64,000 bases of DNA from JAYZQT01 sp964412235 (GCA_964412235.1 CAYPNT010000001.1:62001-126000); one strand, 5' to 3'. Counted from the first letter of the stretch, positions 29,355 to 38,030 are shown. Made by a program: numbers and translations. The notes: generated by a model not told the origin, from the sequence alone.

Positions 29355-30449
29355 TTAACCTTCAAGCCGTGAGTCAGTGTTTGATTCAAATGGGTCTATG
29401 TCGAGTTCAATCCCAATACCTTGTTTCCTAGATTTGTCATAAAGTAACTTGCCTATTACCTGGTCTCCCACTCCCCAAAAAGCATTTTGCTTAAAGAAGG
29501 TTATTTGACTATCATCTGTTCGCCCTGCTTCGCCGCGCATCACCATGCCCAGATCAAACACCTTATCCCATGATATAATACCTTCCTCGGCGGCTCCCCA
29601 AACAATTGCTGTCCGATCCAACTTGTCCTGTTCTATAGAATTACACACTATGATGTCGGCGCGTTTTAGAGTGGTGTAGTCGATTTCTTGTCGTGCTTTG
29701 GCAATAAAGCCCGCTTCGTGAAGGCCTTTGTTGGACGATACTAACGAGCATACATGTGCGCCTGGGGATAGCCAGTTACCGTCAAAAGTGGGTACATTTG
29801 AGTTTGTGGCGGTTAACACGATGTCCATTCCCTCAACTGCCTTACGGGGTTCATCAACCGCTGTTATTTTAATACCCAGGATTTGGGTCATCGATCCCGC
29901 GTATCGGGTGCGATTGTCTGGATTCGGACTGTATACAAACGCTTCCTCTATTTTTGGCATCGCCGCAAGGACCGCTGCTAACTGCCCGCGAGCCTGACCC
30001 CTTGAACCTAGGATGCCGATTTTCTTAGAATCTGGCTTCGCTAACCATTTTGTCCCTACTGCAGTCGCACAACTGGTGGGTATTACGACATTTTGATTAA
30101 CACCAGGAAGTTCTGCTACTTCGAGTTCTCCAATCTGGATTGAAAGTAGCCCACCGGAACCTCCCTCATAAACAATGCGTACCCTCGCGCCTCGATGGGA
30201 GTAGGTTTGACGTTGGTCGTCACCTATCGACGGTTTTTCGGTGTGAAGAAGCGTCCCAATTGTATTCACGCTAGATGGCGCGCCGAGATGAACGGTCAAA
30301 CGCACACCCTCAGAGGAGTGAACACGCTGGCGAAGTTCCGCCAGCCAATGATTTTCAGCCCAATCGCGAAAACCCTGTTCCATCGCATCAACCGCTTCTT
30401 TTATAGTGATAAGACCCTTGATATCAGCTGGTCCTAGTATCAGCACCAT
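29355..30449 (-). CDS. Ornithine cyclodeaminase/mu-crystallin family protein
   Basis: 364 residues with the OCD/mu-crystallin plan: an N-terminal substrate part (MEQGFRDWAENH) and a Rossmann domain (KIGILGSRGQARGQLAA). The canonical GxGxQA dinucleotide motif here reads GSRGQARG. Members convert ornithine to proline, reduce imines, or act as alanine dehydrogenase or ketimine reductase; this one lacks an obvious ornithine-specific signature, so only the family is called. It is 133 bases upstream of the amidohydrolase gene on the same strand, and divergent from the hydratase gene at 30513. Confidence 0.8.
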   Translation of the reverse strand: MVLILGPADIKGLITIKEAVDAMEQGFRDWAENHWLAELRQRVHSSEGVRLTVHLGAPSSVNTIGTLLHTEKPSIGDDQRQTYSHRGARVRIVYEGGSGGLLSIQIGELEVAELPGVNQNVVIPTSCATAVGTKWLAKPDSKKIGILGSRGQARGQLAAVLAAMPKIEEAFVYSPNPDNRTRYAGSMTQILGIKITAVDEPRKAVEGMDIVLTATNSNVPTFDGNWLSPGAHVCSLVSSNKGLHEAGFIAKARQEIDYTTLKRADIIVCNSIEQDKLDRTAIVWGAAEEGIISWDKVFDLGMVMRGEAGRTDDSQITFFKQNAFWGVGDQVIGKLLYDKSRKQGIGIELDIDPFESNTDSRLEG

Positions 30450-30512
30450 TTTGATTTCCTCAATTATTAAACCTCTCTAGCGTCCCCTCGGCGCTTGAGG
30501 TATGCAGACGGT

Positions 30513-31391
30513 ATGAACGCGTTGCCCAACACACTGGAATCCGTGATCGGGAAGACTGTTATAGCTGAAGACACTATTACGGCTGGACGGGTTGTCAAAC
30601 TTATGGCTACTTTTGGTGTCGATAATTGTCTCCCAAAATCAGGAATGCCGCTGCCGTTATTATGGCATGGATTGTTCTGTACTTCGACATTATCGTCCTC
30701 AAGGTTAGGCGCCGACGGTTTGCCACGGAACGAGGTGCTGTTGCCAGAAACAGAACAATTCCCCAATAAATTATTTGGAGGGGCTCGATTTGATTTTCGA
30801 AAACCCCTTTTTGTGGGTGATCGAATTATCCGAGAATCCGAGGTGATGTCATTTGATGTAAAGGCGGGTAAATCCGGACCTTTTATTCTTGGCCGGCTCC
30901 AGCACCGAATTTCTAATGCTAAGGGGGTCGCTGTCGTGGAGGAGAATGACATAATTTTTCGGTCATCGTTAACGGAGTCACCGAGACTACAAGCGGGTGC
31001 GTTATCAAAAGGCCTATCACTTCCCTCACCACAATGGTCACGTTCGATTGATCCCGATCCAATATTAATGTTTCGACATTCAGCTGTCACCTTCAATAGC
31101 CATCGCATCCATTACGATCGCGATTACGCTCGAGGAAAAGGTTATCCCGGGCTTTTGGTTCAGGGTATGTTAATTGCCCGATTGATGCTTCATTTCTTGG
31201 GGACAGAGTTGGCAAACTACAAAGTTTCTAATTTTGCCTTCAAATCGCTGAAGCCCATCTATGACGTGGGCCAATTTACTATTGCGGGCGCTCAGCAGGT
31301 CGACAATGTGACGATGTGGGCCATCGACCAAACGGGCAAAATAGCGATGACAGCGTCGGCTTCCGGAGTTTTCGAAAAGGAGCTTCCATAG
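30513..31391 (+). CDS. FAS1-like/MaoC-type acyl-CoA hydratase (mesaconyl-C4-CoA hydratase family)
   Basis: A double-hotdog protein of 292 residues from the ATG at 30513 (the frame opens at 30495). The N-terminal half carries the FAS1-like dehydratase pattern (LPLLWHGLF, GGARFDFRKPLFVGD), and the C-terminal half has the hydratase-2-like active segment FNSHRIHYDRDYA followed by GYPGLLVQG, where Asp/His residues of MaoC-type enzymes are expected. Relatives hydrate mesaconyl-C4-CoA, itaconyl-CoA or 3-hydroxyacyl thioesters. It neighbours the OCD and amidohydrolase genes on one side and pduO on the other. The specific substrate is unresolved. Confidence 0.8.
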   Translation: MNALPNTLESVIGKTVIAEDTITAGRVVKLMATFGVDNCLPKSGMPLPLLWHGLFCTSTLSSSRLGADGLPRNEVLLPETEQFPNKLFGGARFDFRKPLFVGDRIIRESEVMSFDVKAGKSGPFILGRLQHRISNAKGVAVVEENDIIFRSSLTESPRLQAGALSKGLSLPSPQWSRSIDPDPILMFRHSAVTFNSHRIHYDRDYARGKGYPGLLVQGMLIARLMLHFLGTELANYKVSNFAFKSLKPIYDVGQFTIAGAQQVDNVTMWAIDQTGKIAMTASASGVFEKELP

Positions 31392-31439
31392 TTATAATGT
31401 CGTGTGGGAGTGCAATCCTGACAAATTAGGATATCCGAC

Positions 31440-32003
31440 CTATCCGGCGCGGTTTGCTCCCGGCACCCAAAGAATATCGGCACGTCCCCCATCGTTAGCC
31501 TGCCGAGCCATTACAAAAAGGAGGTCAGAAAGTCGATTGATGTATTTTAGCGCTTCGGTGTTAATCGCCTCTTCATCGGCGAGTGCTGTCATACTTCGTT
31601 CCGCGCGACGGCATACTGTACACGCTAAATGCAGAAACGCTGCAAAATCATTGCCACCCCGTAATATAAACGAACGTAGTGGTTCAAGCGCACCGTTTAC
31701 ATTGTCTATTTCGTCTTCTAACCAATTAACTTGAGAACTTTGTATTCGGAGATTACCGTCTATCTCAGACCCCGGCCGAGCGATGTCGGCTCCCAGGTCA
31801 AATAGGTCATTTTGGATCCGTGTCAAGGATTTAACGGCCTCTTGCTCCGAATGCAAAAGCGCCAAGCCGATCGCTGCATTTGTTTCGTCAATATCTCCCT
31901 GCGCACTTATCCGGAGCGAATGTTTGTACACACGATCCCCGTTGCCAAGTGATGTTTGCCCGGTATCACCACCCTTTGTGTATATTTTATCAATTTTTAT
32001 CAT
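31440..32003 (-). CDS. Cob(I)yrinic acid a,c-diamide adenosyltransferase, PduO type
   Basis: Transfers the adenosyl group of ATP to cob(I)alamin to make adenosylcobalamin. 187 residues from the ATG at 32003 (the frame opens at 32009). The ATP-binding TKGGDTGQTSL at the N-terminus, GDIDETNAAIGLA, FILRGGNDFAAFLHLACTVCRRAER and YINRLSDLLFVMAR are the conserved PduO-type motifs. This implies that the organism uses B12. It is convergent with the hydratase gene, and the promoter side faces the scaffold gap. Confidence 0.94.
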   Translation of the reverse strand: MIKIDKIYTKGGDTGQTSLGNGDRVYKHSLRISAQGDIDETNAAIGLALLHSEQEAVKSLTRIQNDLFDLGADIARPGSEIDGNLRIQSSQVNWLEDEIDNVNGALEPLRSFILRGGNDFAAFLHLACTVCRRAERSMTALADEEAINTEALKYINRLSDLLFVMARQANDGGRADILWVPGANRAG

Positions 32004-32040
32004 GTTCAATCTCTCACGCTGACTATCAATTCACACCTAT

Positions 32041-32095
32041 ATTATTGTATAGTTACTGAGGGTGCGATTTTTATCTTCTTCGCTGTCTGGAATTT
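32041..32095 (+). repeat. 55-bp direct repeat, left copy, at the N-gap
   Basis: These 55 bases (starting ATTATTGTATAG) are identical to 32196-32250 on the other side of the 100-N run. Identity stops at the gap edges. This pattern fits two contig ends that overlap by one k-mer but were not merged. Confidence 0.95.
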
Positions 32096-32195
32096 NNNNN
32101 NNNNNNNNNNNNNNNNNNNNNNNNNNNNNNNNNNNNNNNNNNNNNNNNNNNNNNNNNNNNNNNNNNNNNNNNNNNNNNNNNNNNNNNNNNNNNNN
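32096..32195. other. Scaffold gap, 100 N
   Basis: Exactly 100 unknown bases. The flanking 55-bp sequences are identical, so the true sequence is probably continuous with one copy of the 55-mer and no missing bases. The joined spacer between pduO and the MarR gene would be about 150 bases. Confidence 0.95.
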
Positions 32196-32250
32196 ATTAT
32201 TGTATAGTTACTGAGGGTGCGATTTTTATCTTCTTCGCTGTCTGGAATTT
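32196..32250 (+). repeat. 55-bp direct repeat, right copy, at the N-gap
   Basis: Identical to 32041-32095. Beyond 32250 the sequence continues uniquely towards the MarR gene. A genuine 55-bp tandem repeat is possible but much less likely than an assembly overlap. Confidence 0.95.
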
Positions 32251-32306
32251 CAAATTATCTATATGGTTCCTTGGCGATTCGATCTTTTATATGTATATAC
32301 ACGAGT

Positions 32307-32816
32307 ATGATGGATGGGAATAGGGATGGAGATCCTACACAGGTTCGGATTGCGTGGCGCTGCACGTGTTTTAATGTTCGACGTGCCTCCAGAGCCGTTA
32401 CGCAATTCTACGATCAAATAATGGCGCCGTGTGGAATAAAAGCGACGCAGTATACTATGTTGGGAGCTGTCGCAATGCTGGGTACGGCCTCTGTTACAGC
32501 GCTATCTCAGCAATTAAATTTAGATCGTACGACGTTGACGCGGAATTTAAAGGTACTACTCAAAATGGGTCTAATTACAATTTCACGTGGTAAAGATCGA
32601 CGCGAAAGGGTCGCTGCGCTGACAGACGACGGTCTTACGGTGATAAAAGAGGCAACGCCCGCGTGGCAGGAGGCCCAGACCTCCTTGGTTAAAGGTCTTG
32701 GGGAAGATCGCTTGCGCCGCATGCTAGAGGACCTGTCAGACCTTGACATGCTGATCGAGCGTCTTGAAGAAAAAGAGCACCTAGGTCAGAAAACATCAAT
32801 TTCCACCATTTCCTGA
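32307..32816 (+). CDS. MarR-family transcriptional regulator
   Basis: 169 residues from the ATG at 32307 (ATGATG, so 32310 is equally possible); an upstream extension of the frame to 32217 runs over the gap-derived repeat and is not credible. The winged-helix part reads QYTMLGAVAMLG, ALSQQLNLDRTTLTRNLKVLLKMGLI (recognition helix) and the wing GKDRRERVAALTDDG. MarR proteins bind palindromes as dimers and release DNA on binding an aromatic or other small ligand. It precedes two tandem AEC carrier genes on the same strand, which are the most likely targets. Confidence 0.87.
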   Translation: MMDGNRDGDPTQVRIAWRCTCFNVRRASRAVTQFYDQIMAPCGIKATQYTMLGAVAMLGTASVTALSQQLNLDRTTLTRNLKVLLKMGLITISRGKDRRERVAALTDDGLTVIKEATPAWQEAQTSLVKGLGEDRLRRMLEDLSDLDMLIERLEEKEHLGQKTSISTIS

Positions 32817-32886
32817 ACGCAGACATTCTACTAAACTAAATCGTTGCCCTTGGGCATTTCTTTTTTCCAGTATAGACGGCGCTTAT

Positions 32887-33762
32887 TTGCTCTTAAATAT
32901 ACTCACGGTGATAGCCCCTGTATTTGTTTGTGCGGGCATTGGTTTTACATGGCGGAAGCTTGGCCATTCGTTCGACACAAGAATGGTCGGCGCATTGGCG
33001 TTGAACCTTGGAATGCCATGTCTGGTATTTTCATCCTTAACGCGCTTAAACGTTAGCTTACCAGCTTTCGGGGAAATGGTCGGAGCCTATGCGATCGTTA
33101 TGCTTTGCTTTTTTTTGATCGGGTTAGTGGTGATTAAAACCCTAAAAGTCCCCGCACACACCTATCTACCAATTTTTACATCTTCTAACACCGGAAACAT
33201 GGGATTGCCTTTGTGTCTTTTTGCTTTCGGTTCAGAAGGCTTGGCGTTTGGTGTCTGCATCTTCATTCTTTCCTCTATTTATAGTTTTACCGTAGGTTGG
33301 AGCATTTATGCAGGGCGACTCGCTGCAGACGTTCTTTACAACAACCCATTAATCTATGCTGTCGCCCTCGCCTTGCTTTTCATGTTAACCAATACCAACC
33401 CACCCGATTGGTTAGCGAACACGACAGAACTCATAAGTGGGCTTGCAATCCCCTTGATGTTGATATCACTGGGTGTCGCCATAGCAGACCTTCGGGTTCG
33501 TCGAACCGGCAAGATCGTGATCATATCTTTTATTAAGCTTCTGGCAGGGTTTATCGTAGGATATGCGGTTGGGAACATTTTTGGCATGGAAGGATCAGCG
33601 CGCGGCGTATTGATAATAGGGGCAGCCATGCCTATCGCTGTTCACAATTACATGTTTGCGCAGCGTTTTGCCCGTAATTCTGATGATACAGCAGGCATGA
33701 TAGTGATCTCTACGATTCTGTCTCTGGCTACACTACCCTTATTGATGTACCTCGCTTTATAG
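32887..33762 (+). CDS. AEC-family transporter, first of a tandem pair
   Basis: A 291-residue integral membrane protein of the auxin efflux carrier family, with about ten hydrophobic segments in two halves. The N-terminal part shows LTVIAPVFVCAGIGFTWRKLG and SSNTGNMGLPLCLFAFG, the first crossover motif, and the C-terminal GAAMPIAVHNYMFAQRF gives the second. Such carriers move organic anions. It probably starts at the TTG at 32887; the first ATG in frame would remove the first helix. It is followed three bases later by a paralogue of the same length, apparently a gene duplication. Confidence 0.83.
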   Translation: MLLNILTVIAPVFVCAGIGFTWRKLGHSFDTRMVGALALNLGMPCLVFSSLTRLNVSLPAFGEMVGAYAIVMLCFFLIGLVVIKTLKVPAHTYLPIFTSSNTGNMGLPLCLFAFGSEGLAFGVCIFILSSIYSFTVGWSIYAGRLAADVLYNNPLIYAVALALLFMLTNTNPPDWLANTTELISGLAIPLMLISLGVAIADLRVRRTGKIVIISFIKLLAGFIVGYAVGNIFGMEGSARGVLIIGAAMPIAVHNYMFAQRFARNSDDTAGMIVISTILSLATLPLLMYLAL

Positions 33763-33765
33763 TTA

Positions 33766-34647
33766 ATGAATACGTTTTTTCATCTACTCGGAATTGTAGC
33801 GCCTATATTTATCTGTGTCGGGCTTGGTGTGCTCTGGGCAAAAACAGGCGCCGCATTTGATTCAAAGCTAATAACGTCGTTAGTGTATAATGTTGGTGCC
33901 CCCTGCCTAATACTCGCAACATTTCAGAAGGTTAATCTATCGCCTGCGGCGATGGGAGAAGTCGCACTGGCCACGGTTTCCTGTTACGCCGCCTTCACTG
34001 TTCTTTCTATCCTCTTAGTTCGAGTGCTGGGGCTCGAAATACCGTCGTATCTACCCTCACTTATCTTCCCTCTTACCGCGAGTATGGGATTGCCGGTTTG
34101 TTATTTTGCCCTTGGTGACGAAGGGCTTGCTCTAGCAATCGTCTATTTTACCTTTGGCGCTATCGGAACCTTTACAGCAGGAGCAGCCATCGCTGCTGGG
34201 ACGCTATCATTCCGTAGGGTCCTAAAGGCACCGGTCGTCCACGCTGTATTGTTGGCTGTTTTTCTCCAGCTTTCTGATACAAGTTTACCCAAATGGCTTT
34301 TTAATTCTGTTAACCTACTCGGGGGGATGGTTATACCTGCCCAGTTGGTTGCGTTGGGTGTTTCGTTGTTGGAATTACGAGTCGGTGGACTTGTGCGAAG
34401 CTCATTGCTTGGTGTGTTTAGGCTTGTAATGGGCGTAGGTGTTGGGTTCGCAATTGCAGAAGGCTTTAACTTGGAAGGTCCGGCGCGCGCTGTCGTCATT
34501 CTACAGAGTGCCATGCCGGTCGCTGTCTCCAGTTACCTCTTCGCCCAGCAATATAATAGAAAGCCAGATGAGGTTGCTGGGATGATCGTGGTCTCCACCG
34601 GAATATCATTTATAACATTGCCGCTCTTGCTACTGGCAGTTCTGTAA
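33766..34647 (+). CDS. AEC-family transporter, second of a tandem pair
   Basis: 293 residues with the same plan as the preceding gene: LLGIVAPIFICVGLGVLWAKTG at the N-terminus, PLTASMGLPVCYFALG at the first crossover and LQSAMPVAVSSYLFAQQY at the second. The sequences are clearly paralogous yet strongly diverged, so the duplication is old. The start ATG at 33766 lies three bases after the stop of the first carrier, so the two are translated from one message. Whether they form a heteromer or serve different substrates is unknown. Confidence 0.85.
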   Translation: MNTFFHLLGIVAPIFICVGLGVLWAKTGAAFDSKLITSLVYNVGAPCLILATFQKVNLSPAAMGEVALATVSCYAAFTVLSILLVRVLGLEIPSYLPSLIFPLTASMGLPVCYFALGDEGLALAIVYFTFGAIGTFTAGAAIAAGTLSFRRVLKAPVVHAVLLAVFLQLSDTSLPKWLFNSVNLLGGMVIPAQLVALGVSLLELRVGGLVRSSLLGVFRLVMGVGVGFAIAEGFNLEGPARAVVILQSAMPVAVSSYLFAQQYNRKPDEVAGMIVVSTGISFITLPLLLLAVL

Positions 34648-34675
34648 CAAAATCTCTCATTGGCTAATTGTTGGC

Positions 34676-35290
34676 ATGAACATAAACCAAACATTTACTG
34701 TGCCCAAAAGCGTCGTTTGGCTACTTGTTATCCTTGGGGGCGTTCAACTTATAAGTGAGATATTGCCCCCAGAAACTAATGCTGCGCTCGAATATTTTTT
34801 TAGTTTTAGGAATTTTCAGGGTGGCATTTTTAACATCAGCAGATTTCACGGCGTCGTCACACATATCCTTATACATAGCGGCTGGTGGCACGTGTTTGCC
34901 AACGGTATGTGGATAATTGTTATTGCCCCTCGGGTATTCCCTTATCTCGGAGGTCCACGTTTTTTTGCATTTTTCTTTGCCACTGGCATCATCGGCGCAT
35001 TTGTGCACGCCGTTCTGAACTGGGGTGCAAATGAATTATTGATTGGTGCGTCGGGGTCCGTATTTGGTCTTCTTGGGGCCGGTGCCTACGTCCTGGTCCG
35101 TGGCGGGGATGGTGTGTCGCGTCCTAGAGGCCGGGACATTGTGCAATACGTTTTGTTTATAATGATTGTGAATGTCGGTTATGCGATTTTAAGCCCGGGA
35201 AACGTAAGTTGGGAGGCCCACGCCGGAGGCTTTTTAGCAGGGCTAGTTTTGTATCCATTTATGCGGCAAAAACCATTTTGCTCTGCATAA
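34676..35290 (+). CDS. Rhomboid-family intramembrane serine protease
   Basis: A 204-residue, six-helix membrane protein. The catalytic Ser126 is in GASGSVFGLLG (GxSG motif) and His182 is in WEAHAGGFLAG, giving the Ser-His dyad. HILIHSGWWHVFANGMWI is the conserved L1 loop and helix 2, with the oxyanion-type His and Asn residues. These enzymes cut transmembrane substrates. It starts 28 bases after the second AEC gene and may be the last gene of that transcript. A role in this catabolic context cannot be inferred. Confidence 0.9.
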   Translation: MNINQTFTVPKSVVWLLVILGGVQLISEILPPETNAALEYFFSFRNFQGGIFNISRFHGVVTHILIHSGWWHVFANGMWIIVIAPRVFPYLGGPRFFAFFFATGIIGAFVHAVLNWGANELLIGASGSVFGLLGAGAYVLVRGGDGVSRPRGRDIVQYVLFIMIVNVGYAILSPGNVSWEAHAGGFLAGLVLYPFMRQKPFCSA

Positions 35291-35353
35291 ATCTCCGTTT
35301 TGGCGTTATTAGTGAACAATCAGAAGGGCGCGATTTTTTTGTACAAAGAATAA

Positions 35354-35372
35354 GGCGGCGAGAGGAGCCGCC
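35354..35372 (-). terminator. Terminator for the SDR gene at 35393
   Basis: Read on the minus strand, GGCGGC (35372-35367), a 7-base loop and GCCGCC (35359-35354) form a GC-rich stem followed by TTATTCTTT. It sits about 20 bases past the end of the SDR gene. There is no T tract on the plus strand, so it acts for the minus strand only. Confidence 0.6.
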
Positions 35373-35392
35373 CTATCCAAAGTTATACCTTT

Positions 35393-36148
35393 TTAATGCA
35401 TCGCAGAACCGCCATCCACGACCAGTGTTTGACCGGTAATAAAATCAGAATCAGACGATGCAAAAAATACAAGGGTACCGATCAAATCTTCAGGCACTTG
35501 TTCCCGTTTGATTGCACGACTTGCTGTGTTGCCATCTTTCACAGCGATCCATTGGTCATCATCTATGACCTTTTCACTCATTGTTAGTCCGGGCGCTATA
35601 CAGTTTACCGTTATCCCATCGTCGCCTACTTCACGGGCGAGGGCCCTTGTAAACGCCACCTGTGCTCCCTTGGAGCTAACATAATGCAATAACATCGGAG
35701 TACCCTTAAAGACCGTTCCAGACGCAATGTTCACAATTTTCCCGTAACCATTTTTCTTCATTTCTGGGACCGCGGCTTTTACGCAGCTAAAAACACCTCG
35801 CGTATTAACTTGCATAACTCTATCCCACTCCGCTTCATCGATCTCGAGGAACGATTTTTGCTGCAAATCCGCGAACAACGCGGCATTCGTTACCATGATG
35901 TCCAGTTTTCCGTACGCCTCCACGGTTTTTGAAACCATAGACTCTATTTGTTCCGGCCTGGTGACATCACATTCGACGCCCATTGCTTCACCCCCAGCCT
36001 GTTTAATAATGTTCACGGTGGTGGTTGGGTCGATAATGTCACTGACCGTAACCTTGGCACCTTCTTCGGCCAGAACCTTTGCGTATTCAACGCCAATCCC
36101 CCTCCCTGCGCCCGTGACGATTGCTACTTTTCCATCGAGTTTACCCAT
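35393..36148 (-). CDS. Short-chain dehydrogenase/reductase
   Basis: A classical SDR of 251 residues. The cofactor motif is TGAGRGIG (12-19), the structural NAA lies at 88-90 (TNAAL), and the active site is Ser143, Tyr156 and Lys160 (YVSSK). SDIID after beta-2 favours NAD(H) over NADP(H). It ends with the family's DGG motif. Substrates of this type of SDR are secondary alcohols or 3-hydroxyacyl compounds. It is convergent with the rhomboid gene and 224 bases downstream of RidA's stop on the same strand. Confidence 0.88.
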   Translation of the reverse strand: MGKLDGKVAIVTGAGRGIGVEYAKVLAEEGAKVTVSDIIDPTTTVNIIKQAGGEAMGVECDVTRPEQIESMVSKTVEAYGKLDIMVTNAALFADLQQKSFLEIDEAEWDRVMQVNTRGVFSCVKAAVPEMKKNGYGKIVNIASGTVFKGTPMLLHYVSSKGAQVAFTRALAREVGDDGITVNCIAPGLTMSEKVIDDDQWIAVKDGNTASRAIKREQVPEDLIGTLVFFASSDSDFITGQTLVVDGGSAMH

Positions 36149-36372
36149 CTTCGAATTTCCCTTCTCTGTAATGGCCTCATTGTGACAAGGCGTATTGGTG
36201 TACCTATAGTTTTGCGTTCTACGAACCTATATTTAGATTCCACTATCTCAGTAACATAAAAGCATAAGGCCCTTTCTTGGACCTACTTTTTGTTCTGGAC
36301 GACTCTGGCCCACAGCTAGCCGCTTCTTGAGACACATCAATCTAACGGCCGTAAATAACACCGTGTGCCGAC

Positions 36373-36771
36373 TTAACCTTTTCTCGTAGAGGCTGCAATC
36401 ATTTCGACTTCAACTAAAAAGTTCGGGTCGGCGAGGCCTGCCACGATAAGGAGTGTGGAAGCGGGACGGTTCTCACCAAGGTATTCGGCTCGCACCTGGT
36501 TATAGGCGGCGATGTTATCACTATTGGTAAGAAAATGATTGACCTTGACTACGTCGCTAATTCTAAGACGATTATGTTCCAGGATCGCGAGACAGTTTTC
36601 CCAGGCATTTCGTGCCTGTGACAAAAAGTCGTTCGGTACGTTTCCGTCAAAATCATTCCCCACTTGTCCAGCGGTAAAGGTTATTTTTGCATCATCAGGT
36701 ATTTCGACACCGTGCGCAAAAAGTCCGATCGGGGGATGCATTTTTTCCGGATAAAAAGCACGATTTTCCAT
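36373..36771 (-). CDS. RidA-family (YjgF/YER057c/UK114) protein
   Basis: 132 residues. RidA-type proteins hydrolyse reactive enamines and imines, or act in catabolic pathways as related deaminases. The pattern GNDFDGNVPNDFLSQARNAWENCLAILE, a C-terminal RPASTLLIVAGLADPNFLVEVEMIA, and the arginine in RPAST that binds substrate carboxylate are present. It is divergent from the VanA-like oxygenase over a 145-base spacer, so the two may share a regulatory region. The specific substrate is unknown. Confidence 0.87.
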   Translation of the reverse strand: MENRAFYPEKMHPPIGLFAHGVEIPDDAKITFTAGQVGNDFDGNVPNDFLSQARNAWENCLAILEHNRLRISDVVKVNHFLTNSDNIAAYNQVRAEYLGENRPASTLLIVAGLADPNFLVEVEMIAASTRKG

Positions 36772-36916
36772 AGTCCCTCCTTGGTTAGTTTTCTCTCATT
36801 GTTGTTATTCTATAAAAACCCTTGGCCAATACCGCAAGTGTAGTTATCAATCAGGTTTGGACTTACTACAGAAAACCACTAAAATAACGCTACATTTTTA
36901 AAAATAGGAGACAGGG

Positions 36917-37984
36917 ATGTTTCTGAAGAATACCTGGTATGTATGTGCACAGCCGGAAGAAATCAACCGAACCCCGATGTCACGCACCATTTGTAACGAG
37001 CGTATAGCTTTTTGGCGGAAGGAGGATGGGACCCCCGTTGCCTTTGAAGACCGTTGTTGCCACCGGCGCATGCCCCTGTCTAAAGGACAACTTCTTGGTG
37101 ATGTACTGGAGTGCTATTATCACGGTCTTCAATTTGACGGGGCCGGCACTTGCATTCATGTCCCTGGTCAAAATACGATACCCCCCGAGGCGAGGGTTAA
37201 CACCTATCCAATCGTTGAAAAGTATAATTGGACCTGGATATGGATGGGTGATCCAGCCCTAGCTGATGAAAATCTTATCGTTCCGTATCCCTGGAAGACA
37301 GCGGATGATTGGGGAGATAAGGGTACCTATTTTTATGTTAAATGTGATTACCGGCTTGTTATTGATAATCTCCTTGACCTTTCACACCTTGGGTTTGTGC
37401 ACCGATCGACGATCGGCAACGCCGCTGTAGCCGAAGCTGCTAAGATCCGAACATTGAAGGATGACGATTCTGTCACCGTAGCGCGATGGACTGTTAGACA
37501 AAACCCCGCCCCCACCTACCAAAAAATGGGTGGTTGGACAGAGGATGATGTGGTGGATCGTTGGCAGATAATTGAATTCCAGATGCCGGGTGCTGTGCGT
37601 CTTTTTACCGGGGCAGCTAAAGAGGCAGCTAAGGGTAAAGATTTTGGTTGGACTGATATCGACTTACCGGTTCCAGATGGAGGATTCGGTTTCCATAACT
37701 TAAATTTTGTCACGCCTGAAACGGAAAACACTACGCATTACTTCTGGTCTAACGCGTATCAGATACAGGGAAAACCGGTTACGGAAGAGATGACGGAGCT
37801 ATCCTATAAACAGATTTTCACTGCGTTTCATCAAGATTGGGAAGTGTTCAATAAGCAGCAAGAAAACTGGGATGATCGGCCGACCGTTGACACAATACAA
37901 GATGCTGGCTCTATCGCCGCCCGCGCGATGATTGATCGTAAAGTGGCTGATGAACAGGGTCAAATGGCGGTTGCTGCAGAATAG
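36917..37984 (+). CDS. Rieske non-heme iron oxygenase, VanA-like oxygenase component
   Basis: 355 residues. The Rieske cluster ligands are Cys47-x-His49 and Cys66-x2-His69. The mononuclear iron site is in DNLLDLSHLGFVHR. The length and the one-subunit organisation match vanillate O-demethylase oxygenase (VanA) and related demethylases such as LigM-unlike Rieske enzymes. It needs a reductase (VanB), and none is adjacent; the PaaE-like reductase at 53.3-54.3 kb is a possible but unproven electron source. The RBS AGGAG lies eight bases before the ATG. A strong terminator follows at 38002. Confidence 0.9.
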   Translation: MFLKNTWYVCAQPEEINRTPMSRTICNERIAFWRKEDGTPVAFEDRCCHRRMPLSKGQLLGDVLECYYHGLQFDGAGTCIHVPGQNTIPPEARVNTYPIVEKYNWTWIWMGDPALADENLIVPYPWKTADDWGDKGTYFYVKCDYRLVIDNLLDLSHLGFVHRSTIGNAAVAEAAKIRTLKDDDSVTVARWTVRQNPAPTYQKMGGWTEDDVVDRWQIIEFQMPGAVRLFTGAAKEAAKGKDFGWTDIDLPVPDGGFGFHNLNFVTPETENTTHYFWSNAYQIQGKPVTEEMTELSYKQIFTAFHQDWEVFNKQQENWDDRPTVDTIQDAGSIAARAMIDRKVADEQGQMAVAAE

Positions 37985-38001
37985 GTAACAACTTTAGATT
38001 T

Positions 38002-38030
38002 AAAAAGGCGGACAGCAAGCCCGCCTTTTT
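38002..38030. terminator. Bidirectional terminator between convergent genes
   Basis: AAAAAGGCGG (38002-38011) and CCGCCTTTTT (38021-38030) form a perfect 10-bp stem with a 9-base loop. It has T tracts in both directions, so it serves both the VanA-like gene and the carrier gene at 38029. Its right arm overlaps the latter's stop codon by two bases. Confidence 0.88.

Noticed and set aside
32217..32306. Thirty extra codons at the front of the MarR gene
   Set aside because: They run through the 55-bp assembly overlap and have no MarR-like sequence.
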